Source: Faecalibacterium sp. (GTDB lineage Bacteria; Bacillota; Clostridia; Oscillospirales; Ruminococcaceae). Taken from it: a DNA stretch of 9,687 bases. The stretch is taken from NCBI GenBank assembly GCA_020025795.1, contig JAHHRK010000056.1:1-9687 (forward strand), read 5' to 3'. Positions within the stretch are counted from its first letter, which is position 1; each line of letters begins with the position of its first letter. The notes under the pieces are model-generated. The model saw only the letters and a list, made by a program, of their open reading frames with translations, made no database searches and had not been told where the DNA came from. Below, one piece after another: positions 1 to 7,526 of the stretch. The position numbers and the translations under genes are program-made.

Positions 1-2
1 CG

Positions 3-560
3 TTCCAGGGCCAGAGCCCCTACTCTGCAACCAAGATTGGTGCAGACCGCCTGGCTGAAAGCTTCTACCGCAGCTTTGATCTGCCGGTGAGCATTGTGCG
101 TCCCTTTAATACCTACGGCCCCCGCCAGAGCGGCCGTGCCGTTATTCCTACCATCATTACCCAGCTGCTGGCTGGCCAGACTGAAATCAAGCTGGGCAAG
201 CTGAGCCCCACCCGTGACTTTAACTACGTTAAGGATACGGCACACGGCTTTATGGCAATTGCAGACTGCAAGGAGGCCATCGGTCAGGAAATCAACATCG
301 CTACCGGCGTGGAGCATTCCATCGGCGATCTGGCAAACGAGCTGATTGCCCAGATCAATCCGGCGGCTCATGTGATTTGCGAGGAAGAGCGCCTGCGCCC
401 CGAAAAGAGCGAAGTCAACCGCCTGCTGGGCGATGCTACCAAGCTGAAGACCATGACCGGCTGGCAGCCCCAGTATACCTTTGAGCAGGGCCTGGCAGAG
501 ACCATTGATTTCCTGCGTAATCATCTGGACCAGTATAAGCCTGGTCAGTATATCCTGTAA
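3..560 (+). CDS. legB: NAD-dependent 4,6-dehydratase, LegB-type (partial, 5' end outside window)
   Basis: Extended SDR-superfamily sugar-nucleotide dehydratase acting in the cytoplasm. LegB removes water from an NDP-GlcNAc to give the 4-keto-6-deoxy sugar, the first step towards legionaminic acid; the characterised Campylobacter enzyme uses the GDP sugar, and the nucleotide used here cannot be told. The frame is open from base 3 and ends at TAA, giving 185 residues, a little over half of the usual 320-335. The catalytic Tyr and Lys of the YxxxK motif are visible as YSATK (Tyr codon 21-23, Lys codon 33-35) within the LegB-like stretch QGQSPYSATKIGAD. It is followed by the substrate-binding strand IVRPFNTYGPRQ and the C-terminal sugar-binding region, with GWQP and the final helix near the end. 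The Rossmann NAD site and upstream active-site residues lie outside. An internal ATG at 87 is not the start, because catalytic residues precede it. All nine visible lysines use AAG, unlike the downstream membrane genes. The family is firm; the exact substrate is inferred. Confidence 0.9.
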   Translation, partial: FQGQSPYSATKIGADRLAESFYRSFDLPVSIVRPFNTYGPRQSGRAVIPTIITQLLAGQTEIKLGKLSPTRDFNYVKDTAHGFMAIADCKEAIGQEINIATGVEHSIGDLANELIAQINPAAHVICEEERLRPEKSEVNRLLGDATKLKTMTGWQPQYTFEQGLAETIDFLRNHLDQYKPGQYIL

Positions 561-567
561 AAAAGAG

Positions 568-589
568 GAGGGTGCGCCTGCGTACCCTC
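568..589 (+). other. RNA hairpin just after the legB stop
   Basis: Inverted repeat with arms GAGGGTGCG (568-576) and CGTACCCTC (581-589) around the loop CCTG. This is a nine-pair stem with one G-U wobble, eight bases after the legB stop codon. No T-run follows on the + strand, so it is not a standard rho-independent terminator for legB. An A-run (557-564) precedes it, so read on the - strand it would be a hairpin followed by a U-rich tract. It may protect or define the 3' end of the legB message, or reduce read-through into the membrane-protein genes. The structure is seen; the function is inferred. Confidence 0.5.
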
Positions 590-599
590 TGTGTGGATT

Positions 600-624
600 G
601 CCCGCCGTGCATTTGCCGGCGGGC
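600..624 (+). other. second GC-rich hairpin in the legB-DUF2142 gap
   Basis: Perfect eight-pair inverted repeat GCCCGCCG (600-607) and CGGCGGGC (617-624) around a nine-base loop. It is not followed by a T-run. It sits ten bases after the first hairpin, and its right arm overlaps the -35 box of the candidate promoter. It could act with the first hairpin as a transcript-processing or attenuation element. Confidence 0.45.
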
Positions 625-640
625 TTCACGCGTATATAAG
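613..640 (+). promoter_or_regulatory. candidate sigma-A promoter ahead of the DUF2142 gene
   Basis: TTGCCG (613-618; four of six matches to TTGACA), a 16-base spacer, then TATAAG (635-640; five of six matches to TATAAT) within TATATAAG. Transcription would begin near 647 and leave a leader of about 40 bases before the ATG at 686. This is the only gap in the window long enough for an internal promoter. It could let the membrane-protein genes be expressed separately from legB. Weak -35 match; no experimental support. Confidence 0.33.
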
Positions 641-672
641 GGGGCGAAGGCACCCTGTGAAAACAGCAAAAA

Positions 673-678
673 GAGAGG
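673..678 (+). promoter_or_regulatory. ribosome binding site that sets the DUF2142 start at 686
   Basis: GAGAGG with a seven-base spacer to ATG at 686. This decides against the longer reading from GTG at 572, which would run through both hairpins and add a Cys/Arg-rich stretch of 38 residues unlike a membrane-protein N-terminus. Confidence 0.7.
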
Positions 679-685
679 AACTTTC

Positions 686-2413
686 ATGGATTGGATCACA
701 CGCCTAAAAACAAATAAAAAGAACGGCGCAGCGGCAAAAGTCGCGGGATTTTTTGCGATAGAAGCCCTTGTGGTTCTGCTGGTATATGATTGGCGTGTGT
801 TCTACTATCTGGATGCGCGCGGCGGTTCGGCATTGCCCTTGACAGGTGCCGTGTGCGCCATCGCCGGTATGCTGTATCTTTTGGCAATTGGTGTGTTTAC
901 CTGGTGCAAGGATCTGGCGCGCCGCGCAGCCGTATGTATTTTTGCCTGTGGGCTGCTGTTCTGTTTTGTGAATCCGCCGATGCAAACTCCGGACGAAACC
1001 AGCCATTTTTTGCGCAGCTGGCGCATGAGCGAAGGCTGCTTTGTATTTGACGCACAAAACACCTATCCGGAGGATGTTTCTCGCCTGGTGCAGGCGTTTC
1101 CCGGCGCATGGACCACGGCGCATACTTCGCAGGGAATTCATCCCAACGAGCAAGGTAAAGACACACCCAAGACAGAGCCGCTGCAGCCCAACGAACAAAA
1201 GCCCGATGCCTGGAGCACGGGGGAAGGCTGGTCTGCGTACAGCACCAAAGACTATGCGCTGAAGCAGTTCGGTGAAAACGGTCCGGTTATGGGTGTGCGG
1301 GATGGATTTCAGCGCTATTTCAGCGGTGAGCCGGTAGCAGAGCTGACCAAAGAACCGCTGAACTTTGCAATTTTCCCGTATCTGGCCACCGCACCGGGCA
1401 TTGCGCTGGCGCGGCTGCTTGGCTTTGGCGCACTGGGCTGCTTTTATGCCGGACGCATCGCCAACCTGATCGTGTATACGCTGCTGTGCTATGCGGCACT
1501 GAAACGACTCAAGCGCATGCAGCCTGTTTTTCTGGTCGTGATGCTGCTGCCCATGAGCCTGTATATGGCAGCATCCTACAATTACGACGCCATCGTATTG
1601 GCCTGCTACTATCTGGCAGCGACCTTCTTTTTGCAGCGGGAATGGAACAATCGGGATGTGGCTGTGTTCTGTACGGCTTTCCTGGTGATGAATACCATCA
1701 AACCCTGGCTGAACCTGTTGTGGCTTGCGGTGCTGCTGTTTGCACCGAAAAAGGAGTGGAAAGCAAAACTGCGTCCTTGGCAGGTTGCCGCACTGTGCCT
1801 GATTGGTGCAGTGATTGCCAGCCGGATTGTAGACTGGTATGGTGCAGCGTTCCGCTACAACTACGGCACGATTGGCCGCCAGTTGGGCGATACCGTAGAC
1901 CAGATGGGTCAGCTGAAATTTGTGTTGAGCAATCCGCTGCGCTACCTTGCCGTGATGGTAGGAACACTGTACGAAAACAATTTCTATCTGGGTCAGCTGG
2001 GCGTATTCGGTGCATTGGATCTGCCCATTCCCGTGGTGAATCTGCTGTCGCCGATGGTGCTTTTGCTGGGCACGGTGCTGTCTGTGCCAAAGGATAAACC
2101 TTGCTGTGCGGTGCGTGCAACTGGGCTGACGGCATGGGGCCTGGTCTATCTGGCAGGTGCGCTTACGGCAATGTATATCACCTGGACACCGGTAGGTATG
2201 GTTCGCGTGATCGGTTTCCAGGCAAGATACCTGCTGCCCACCTTCCTGGTTTGGGGCGTGGCGCTGGCAAAAGGCTTGAGCCATTGTTTAATGCTGCGCA
2301 CCGAGCCAAAGCACGCAGAAACTGTCAGCCTGTGTGTGGGCGGCGGCTTTGCCGCGCTGAGCGCGATGCTTTTGTTCCAGCATTTCTTTATCGGACCTGT
2401 ATTTACGATTTGA
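686..2413 (+). CDS. DUF2142 family polytopic membrane protein (GT-C-like)
   Basis: Protein of 575 residues with about a dozen hydrophobic segments, recognised as DUF2142. Diagnostic stretches are NPPMQTPDETSHF after the third segment (Asp103-Glu104), the MSLYMAASYNYDA segment, and GFQARYLLP near residues 511-518. The PDE motif lies at the start of the first large extracytoplasmic loop, where GT-C glycosyltransferases carry their acidic catalytic residue. DUF2142 proteins are common in polysaccharide and teichoic acid loci but have no firmly assigned reaction, so a glycosyltransferase role is inference. A hydrophilic loop of roughly 100 residues follows the motif and contains a short duplicated PNEQ unit (HPNEQGKDTP and QPNEQKPDAW, about 1138-1210). 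The start is ATG at 686 with GAGAGG seven bases upstream; a GTG at 572 is in frame but lacks support. The next gene follows after 40 bases, consistent with one operon. Confidence 0.85.
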   Translation: MDWITRLKTNKKNGAAAKVAGFFAIEALVVLLVYDWRVFYYLDARGGSALPLTGAVCAIAGMLYLLAIGVFTWCKDLARRAAVCIFACGLLFCFVNPPMQTPDETSHFLRSWRMSEGCFVFDAQNTYPEDVSRLVQAFPGAWTTAHTSQGIHPNEQGKDTPKTEPLQPNEQKPDAWSTGEGWSAYSTKDYALKQFGENGPVMGVRDGFQRYFSGEPVAELTKEPLNFAIFPYLATAPGIALARLLGFGALGCFYAGRIANLIVYTLLCYAALKRLKRMQPVFLVVMLLPMSLYMAASYNYDAIVLACYYLAATFFLQREWNNRDVAVFCTAFLVMNTIKPWLNLLWLAVLLFAPKKEWKAKLRPWQVAALCLIGAVIASRIVDWYGAAFRYNYGTIGRQLGDTVDQMGQLKFVLSNPLRYLAVMVGTLYENNFYLGQLGVFGALDLPIPVVNLLSPMVLLLGTVLSVPKDKPCCAVRATGLTAWGLVYLAGALTAMYITWTPVGMVRVIGFQARYLLPTFLVWGVALAKGLSHCLMLRTEPKHAETVSLCVGGGFAALSAMLLFQHFFIGPVFTI

Positions 2414-2435
2414 TTGCGCGGAGGCTTTCCGCTGC

Positions 2436-2445
2436 AAAGGAGAGG
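2436..2445 (+). promoter_or_regulatory. ribosome binding site supporting a TTG start at 2454
   Basis: AAAGGAGAGG ends eight bases before TTG at 2454. The first in-frame ATG (2466) would be 20 bases from the site, too far for good initiation, so TTG is preferred. Confidence 0.65.
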
Positions 2446-2453
2446 ACAAAATT

Positions 2454-4409
2454 TTGAACGAGTGGATGGCAACTTTCCCGGCGGTGCTCATGATTTTGGC
2501 GGGTGCTTACTGGCTGTGGAAAAAAGCAAAGGTTCCTGCCGGTGCAGCGCCTTTTATGACGATCTGCGGCGGTATGCTGCTGCTTTCGGCGGCAGGTTGC
2601 GCGGGTGTACTGGTTCCAGCGGTATGGCTGCTGTATGGGGCTGGTGCAGTGGGTGCAGTCTGGATGCTGCATGACCTGTACAAGAACCGCCAAAACAGCA
2701 AAAACTTTTTTGATTTCCCCCTTGTGGTGTTCGCAGTGGGCGCAGTGGCACTGCTGGTATTGTTCTGGATGCGCGATCCCAAGTATTGGAGTTGGGACGA
2801 ATTTTCCTTCTGGGGCACAGCCGAAAAGCTGGTCAAGGAAACCGGACAGCTGTATGTAACGGCGGAAATCGGCTGGAACTGGGTACCGACCCATCGTCCG
2901 GCACTGATTATGCTGGGATATTTCTTCGATTTCTTTGGCGCTTACGCGGAATGGCGTGTCTATGCGGCCTATGCGGTGCTGATGCTGTCCATGGCAACTG
3001 CCATGATGGCCTGCGCCAAAACAAAAGCCTGGCAGGTTCAGCTTCCGCTGGGCGGCCTGGCTGTCCTGACCGTGGCGCTGATGACGCTGTATGCGCCTAC
3101 GAATCTGCACAGCGAAGTATACTGCACTACGCTGGCAGATGTGCCCATGGGCTTGATGATGGGTACTGCGCTGGTGCTGTACTTTGGCACAGTGGAACGC
3201 AAGGTGAAAAATTTCTGGATGCCGGCATTGGTGCTGATGACGCTGTGCCTGGTAAAAGATACCGGCTTTGCGCTGGCGCTGGTGGCGCTGGCTTTGATGG
3301 CGGCCGATCTGTTGTTGCAGTGGCTGCTGGACAAGCCGCGCAGCGCCATTTGGCCCAGAATTTTGGCAGTGGTGCTTACCGCGGTGGGCTGCGTAGCTGC
3401 GTTCCTGATGTGGAATATCTATCTGGGCAGCGTGTCCACGGCAGATACCTCGAACGTGGGCGGCGTAGAGCAGATGGGCATGGTGCAGATGCTTTTGCAG
3501 GGCCTGAAAGAAACCTTCATTCCTTCGGCACGCAGCGAAAAGTTTACGCGCCTGATGGGCCGCATGGTGCAGATCGTATGCGCACAGAAGGCCACCATGA
3601 TTGGTTCCGGCATGATTACGATTCTGTTCAGCGCGGGGCTGCTGGTGTTGGCCATCGTACTGAGCAAGCAGAAAAAGCACCGGCTGCGCTGTGCGATGTA
3701 TGGCGTTTTGGGCTGCGCAGGCTTTGTGGCCTATGTGCTGTTTATCGGGTTCACGTATGTGTATGTGTTCCGCGATGAGATTTCGGCGGATCTGGTGGGC
3801 GTGAATCGCTACCTGAGCCCCTACTATATCGGATTTTTCCTGGGTGCACTGGTTTTGCTGGGACATACTGCGGCAGAAAATGCGCGGCTGCGGCTGGGCC
3901 GGTTGGCACTGTGCGGATTGTGCGCGGTGTGCCTGCTGCGTGTAGCGCAGTTTTTGCCGGCAAAGCTGACGGTGCTGGACCAGAACCCCACGGTGCAGTG
4001 GAACCGAACCCAAATTGCTGAACAGGTGGACTGGGCAACGGAAGATATGGACCCGAACAGCCGGATCTTCTTTATCAGTCAGGGCGACAACGGCAACAAC
4101 TGGTTTATGAACAGCTATGCCTTTTACCCCTATGTGCTGGATTACAGCTTTGGCGGCGGTACGCTTGCACTGCCGGGCATGCTGCCGGAGGATACCATCT
4201 ATTACATCCCGCTGACCCAGCAGGAGCTTTTGGATTATCTGGTAGAAAACCATTGCGAATACGTCTATGTGGAGCAGAGCGATGGGCTTTTGCAAGAAAG
4301 TTACGGCACCCTGTTCTCTGACGGTCTGGAAGGGGAAGGCGTAGCCCTGTATCGCCTGAACGATGCAAAAGAACAGCTTGAACTGGTGAAAAGGAAAGAA
4401 CTGACATGA
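2454..4409 (+). CDS. uncharacterised polytopic membrane protein, GT-C-like, with extracytoplasmic C-terminal domain
   Basis: Protein of 651 residues with about eleven to thirteen hydrophobic segments to near residue 500, then a mostly hydrophilic C-terminal domain of about 150 residues (DQNPTVQWNRTQ onward) rich in aromatic and acidic residues. I do not recognise a named family. The first large extracytoplasmic loop begins with SWDEFSFWG (Asp115-Glu116), and later LADVPMG (Asp229) and LVKDTG (Lys268-Asp269) resemble the acidic-loop and lysine features of lipid-linked-sugar glycosyltransferases. All three are kept at matching positions in the paralogue at 8728. The role is inferred as transfer or polymerisation of sugars outside the membrane, with GT-C architecture as the most likely alternative to a plain transporter. 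The TTG start is chosen because AAAGGAGAGG lies eight bases upstream. The stop overlaps the next start as ATGA, so the two genes are probably translationally coupled. Confidence 0.75.
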   Translation: MNEWMATFPAVLMILAGAYWLWKKAKVPAGAAPFMTICGGMLLLSAAGCAGVLVPAVWLLYGAGAVGAVWMLHDLYKNRQNSKNFFDFPLVVFAVGAVALLVLFWMRDPKYWSWDEFSFWGTAEKLVKETGQLYVTAEIGWNWVPTHRPALIMLGYFFDFFGAYAEWRVYAAYAVLMLSMATAMMACAKTKAWQVQLPLGGLAVLTVALMTLYAPTNLHSEVYCTTLADVPMGLMMGTALVLYFGTVERKVKNFWMPALVLMTLCLVKDTGFALALVALALMAADLLLQWLLDKPRSAIWPRILAVVLTAVGCVAAFLMWNIYLGSVSTADTSNVGGVEQMGMVQMLLQGLKETFIPSARSEKFTRLMGRMVQIVCAQKATMIGSGMITILFSAGLLVLAIVLSKQKKHRLRCAMYGVLGCAGFVAYVLFIGFTYVYVFRDEISADLVGVNRYLSPYYIGFFLGALVLLGHTAAENARLRLGRLALCGLCAVCLLRVAQFLPAKLTVLDQNPTVQWNRTQIAEQVDWATEDMDPNSRIFFISQGDNGNNWFMNSYAFYPYVLDYSFGGGTLALPGMLPEDTIYYIPLTQQELLDYLVENHCEYVYVEQSDGLLQESYGTLFSDGLEGEGVALYRLNDAKEQLELVKRKELT

Positions 4410-5008
4410 AAAAATTTCGCTGGAATGTCCTGACGGTTTGTTATGGAGGCTTTGTGCTGTGCAGCGTGCTGCTGTGCCTGCTGGCATGGACAACGGATAC
4501 CATGCGCGGACTGAACGGTCAGAATCCGGTCACACTGACCATGGCAGACTGCACACTTTCCGATTTGGAACAGCAGGAGGACGGCAGCTGGAAAGTGACC
4601 AATCTGGACCCCCAGATCGTGCTGCCGGAGCAGCAAAAGCCGCTGCGCCGTGTGGATTTGTATATGACGTGTGACCGCAACCCCGGCGAAATGTCGGGCT
4701 ATTACCTGACAAAGCCGGGCCAGGATTATTCGGTGGCACGTCAGGTCTGGGCAAAGGAGAATACGGCAGGCCGGTTTACCTTCCGTATGCCGCGCAATGC
4801 CCAGCCGATGCTGCGCATCGACCCGGCCAGCGTACCGGGTACACAGCTTACGATTGAAAAAATCGTACTCAATGATGCAACGCCGATTTGGCGATACTTT
4901 ATGCCAAGCTGGACCTGGATTCTGGCAGCAGCTTTCTTGCCGGGCCTTGCGGCCTGCTTTGTGGACTGGCTGTTTTATGCAGCCGGTGTGTGCAAAAAGC
5001 GCAAATAA
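4406..5008 (+). CDS. small two-span membrane protein with extracytoplasmic probable beta-sandwich domain
   Basis: Protein of 200 residues, not recognised as a named family. A short basic N-terminus (KKFRWN) leads into one membrane segment (about residues 7-30). A soluble region of about 125 residues follows, then a second membrane segment (about 168-195) and a basic tail (CKKRK), so both ends should be cytoplasmic and the middle outside. The soluble part alternates polar and hydrophobic residues. It includes MLRIDPASVPG followed by TIEKIVLND, a pattern like beta-sandwich domains attached to membrane glycosyltransferases, where an R-x-D-P turn precedes a strand (knowledge plus inference). Its ATG overlaps the stop of the upstream gene in ATGA, with AAGGA about ten bases before it. 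Coupling suggests fixed stoichiometry with the 651-residue protein, perhaps as a glycan-holding or stabilising partner. The gene is near certain; the role is unknown. Confidence 0.75.
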   Translation: MKKFRWNVLTVCYGGFVLCSVLLCLLAWTTDTMRGLNGQNPVTLTMADCTLSDLEQQEDGSWKVTNLDPQIVLPEQQKPLRRVDLYMTCDRNPGEMSGYYLTKPGQDYSVARQVWAKENTAGRFTFRMPRNAQPMLRIDPASVPGTQLTIEKIVLNDATPIWRYFMPSWTWILAAAFLPGLAACFVDWLFYAAGVCKKRK

Positions 5009-5015
5009 TATAACA

Positions 5016-5036
5016 CCCTGATGATGCAGGGGAGGG
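5016..5036 (+). promoter_or_regulatory. strong ribosome site partly enclosed in a small hairpin, before the YfhO TTG start
   Basis: AGGGGAGGG (5028-5036) lies seven bases before TTG at 5044 and is the best ribosome site in the window, which supports the TTG start. No in-frame ATG lies close downstream. CCCTG (5016-5020) can pair with CAGGG (5027-5031) around the loop ATGATG. This five-pair stem would cover the first half of the site while leaving GAGGG free, so any translational control would be mild. Confidence 0.5.
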
Positions 5037-5043
5037 AAAACAT

Positions 5044-7503
5044 TTGCTTCAAAAAGAAAAAACACAGTGGAAACCAATCCTGCTGACGGCTCTCGTTACA
5101 GGTGCGGCTTTGCTGGTGAGCTATGCGCTGCTGGGCATCTACCCATTGGGTGACCGCAGCGTGATCACAGGTGACTTGAACAGCCAGTACATTCCCTATT
5201 TTGCCCATTATCGCGATGTGCTGTGGGGCGCGGGCGGCGGTGGTTTTACCTTTGAAAAATCACTGGGCGGCAGTCTGGCAGGCATTTTTGCCTATTACTG
5301 CTCCAGCCTGTTCAACTGGATTTATCTGTTGGTACCCGTGACATGGTATGCACAGGCGGCCTGTCTGGTATTGTGGGTCAAGCTGGTGCTGGCAGCAGCA
5401 TTTTTTGCGTATTTCCTGCAAAAGCATGATGCCAAAGTGCCCCAGTGGGCACAGGTTGCGCTGGGTACCGGATACGGCCTGTGCGCGTACAATCTGGTTT
5501 ATTCCCAGAACATCATGTGGCATGATGTGATGCTGCTTTTGCCGCTTTTGTGTGCCGGACTGGATCAGCTGGTGCGCCACGGGCGGCCGGTGCAGTATGC
5601 AGTGGTATTGCTGCTCATCGTCTATTCGAACTTTTATATCGGATACATGGCCTGCATTTTTGCGGTTTTGTATTTCGTCTGGCTTTTGTATGTGGAAGCT
5701 CCACAACGCAAAGGCCGTGCACTGGGACAGTTTGCGCTGGCCTCGCTGGCGGGTGGCCTGGTCAACGGCTGGCTGCTGATGCCGGTCATCATTGATTTGA
5801 ACCAGAACAAGGGTGAACTGCTGGAGTTCTCCTTCTCCTTACACCCGAAGTTTCCTTTGCAGATGCTGCCGCAGCAACTGATTCCCGGCACTTTTTTGTG
5901 GAAAGACGTAGAGGCTGGGCTGCCCAATTTGTACTGCGGCCTTTTGGCTGTGATATTGGCAAGCGCCTTTTTCCTGTGCGGCAAGCAGATTTCCAAGAAA
6001 GTCAAACTGGCTTCCGGTGGGATTCTGCTGGTATTGTTGGTGTCCTTTTGGGTCGAAGGCTTTGATACCTTCTGGCATGGCTTGAAAGCGCCGGTGTGGT
6101 TCCCGTATCGGTACAGCTTTTTGTTCAGTTTCTGGCTTTTGTTCCTGGCTGCTTACGCAGCAACTTATGTGCGCTGGAATAAAGTGCTGACCATCAAAGT
6201 TTCGGTGGTATGCGGTGCGTTGTTTGGTGCAGCAGTTTTGTTCCGGAAACCGGGTGTGGGGCTGCGCTATTTGGCTGTCGCAGCGGCGGCAGGACTGATT
6301 CTGGCGGCTGTGCTGTTTGGCACAGAGAAAAAGCGCTGCACCGCATGGCTGCTGGCAGCGCTGTGTGTCGCAGAGCTTTCGGCCAATGCAGCGTTTATGC
6401 TCAAGCCCTTTGAGCCGTATTCCGTACAGGATTACCGAACCTTTGTAGCAGAAGGTCAGGCGGCTGTGCAGGCCGTGAAAGCAAAAGCCCCGGATTTTTA
6501 CCGCATGGAAAAAACCGGCATCCGCACCTTGAACGATCCTATGCTGCTGGGCTACTGGGGCGTATCCCATTTTGGTTCGACGCAGGATAACAGCTCGGTA
6601 GATTTGCTGATGCGGCTGGGTTACGGCAATTACGCTTCCTGCAACACCTATTATCACGGCAGCACGCCGATAGCAGATAGCCTGCTGGGCATACGCTACA
6701 TCATGCAGCAGCCCGGCGGATATGAACCGCCTTATGGTTATCCGCAGCTGGATGTGGAAAGTCCGTGGCCTGTGTACGAAAATCCGTATGCGCTGCCGCT
6801 GGCAGTAGTGGCGGATGATGCACTCACCCAGCTGCCGCTGGAAAACGGCGAGGATTTGTTCTTATGGCAGCAGCGAGTATTGGCTTCTCTGACTAAAGAA
6901 CCGGATTTGCAGGTATACACCGCTGCGGAAACGGAAAAAACGACCGAAAGACAGCTGAAAATCACCACAGAAAAGGATGGCCCCTGTTATGCATTTATCC
7001 TGACGGCAGGAGAATCGGATGTGATGGTAAACGGAGAATCGGTCGGACGCGTGCAAACACTGGACCGCAGTGGTATCATATTCCTGGGTGAGCAAAAAGC
7101 CGGCCAGGTTCTGGATGTGCAAACAGAACAGGACATCCTGGCTGCATTCTGCTATACTCTGGATGAAACCGAACTTTTACGGGTGAGCGAAACGATTCGG
7201 GAAAACGCTCCGCAAATCCGCGAAATGTCCGATACACACATCGCCGTGACGGCGCGTGCAGACGAAAATCAACTGTTATGGATTCCGGTAGGGTATGCCG
7301 ACGGCTGGCAGATTACCGTAAATGGCAACCCTGTGGAACCGGTTACACTGGCATCCGTTTGCATGGGTGTGCCGTTAACGGCAGGCGAAAACACAGTGGA
7401 GCTTGTCTGGAAAACGCAGGGCACAGGGGTTGGACTCTGCGTTACAGCGGCAGGCCTGCTGCTGCTTTTGATGGTGATCTACTGGCAATACAAAAAACAT
7501 TGA
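5044..7503 (+). CDS. YfhO family membrane protein (extracytoplasmic glycosyltransferase-like)
   Basis: Protein of 819 residues matching the YfhO family in length and order of parts. The first membrane segment is followed by an acidic loop motif GDLNSQYIPYF (Asp44, Gln48), the usual YfhO signature. A long hydrophobic region to near residue 450 contains RYSFLFSF (356-363). A large extracytoplasmic domain then includes LLGIRYIM (547-554), NPYALPLAVV and DGWQITVNG (from residue 753), and a final membrane segment ends in YKKH. In Bacillus subtilis YfhO is needed for sugar modification of lipoteichoic acid and is thought to transfer the sugar from a polyprenyl-phosphate carrier outside the membrane; applying that role here is inference. 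TTG start after AGGGGAGGG. Only 23 bases separate it from legC. Lysines are mostly AAA (24 of 33 by hand count), unlike legB and legC. Confidence 0.88.
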   Translation: MLQKEKTQWKPILLTALVTGAALLVSYALLGIYPLGDRSVITGDLNSQYIPYFAHYRDVLWGAGGGGFTFEKSLGGSLAGIFAYYCSSLFNWIYLLVPVTWYAQAACLVLWVKLVLAAAFFAYFLQKHDAKVPQWAQVALGTGYGLCAYNLVYSQNIMWHDVMLLLPLLCAGLDQLVRHGRPVQYAVVLLLIVYSNFYIGYMACIFAVLYFVWLLYVEAPQRKGRALGQFALASLAGGLVNGWLLMPVIIDLNQNKGELLEFSFSLHPKFPLQMLPQQLIPGTFLWKDVEAGLPNLYCGLLAVILASAFFLCGKQISKKVKLASGGILLVLLVSFWVEGFDTFWHGLKAPVWFPYRYSFLFSFWLLFLAAYAATYVRWNKVLTIKVSVVCGALFGAAVLFRKPGVGLRYLAVAAAAGLILAAVLFGTEKKRCTAWLLAALCVAELSANAAFMLKPFEPYSVQDYRTFVAEGQAAVQAVKAKAPDFYRMEKTGIRTLNDPMLLGYWGVSHFGSTQDNSSVDLLMRLGYGNYASCNTYYHGSTPIADSLLGIRYIMQQPGGYEPPYGYPQLDVESPWPVYENPYALPLAVVADDALTQLPLENGEDLFLWQQRVLASLTKEPDLQVYTAAETEKTTERQLKITTEKDGPCYAFILTAGESDVMVNGESVGRVQTLDRSGIIFLGEQKAGQVLDVQTEQDILAAFCYTLDETELLRVSETIRENAPQIREMSDTHIAVTARADENQLLWIPVGYADGWQITVNGNPVEPVTLASVCMGVPLTAGENTVELVWKTQGTGVGLCVTAAGLLLLLMVIYWQYKKH

Positions 7504-7526
7504 AACATTGAAAAGGACGTGCGATT

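Noticed and set aside
87..89. ATG at 87 as the start of the dehydratase
   Set aside because: The catalytic YxxxK motif lies upstream in the same open frame, so the gene begins before the window.
572..685. In-frame GTG extension of the DUF2142 protein
   Set aside because: It would translate through both hairpins to give a Cys/Arg-rich leader, and the good ribosome site is placed for ATG at 686.
704..2284. Long open frame of 526 codons on the - strand
   Set aside because: It is antisense to the DUF2142 gene with the same Gln/His/Cys-rich composition; the + strand frame has recognised family motifs.
2403..4493. Very long open frame of 696 codons on the - strand
   Set aside because: It lies opposite the 2454-4409 gene, is rich in Gln, His, Cys and Arg with no domain pattern, and reads as the shadow of the codon bias of the + strand membrane gene. 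No ribosome site or membrane or enzyme motif supports it.
7497..7512. Tandem eight-base repeat ACATTGAA across the YfhO stop and legC leader
   Set aside because: Two short A/T-rich units only. The duplication is real, but too small to assign a function or to call a repeat element.
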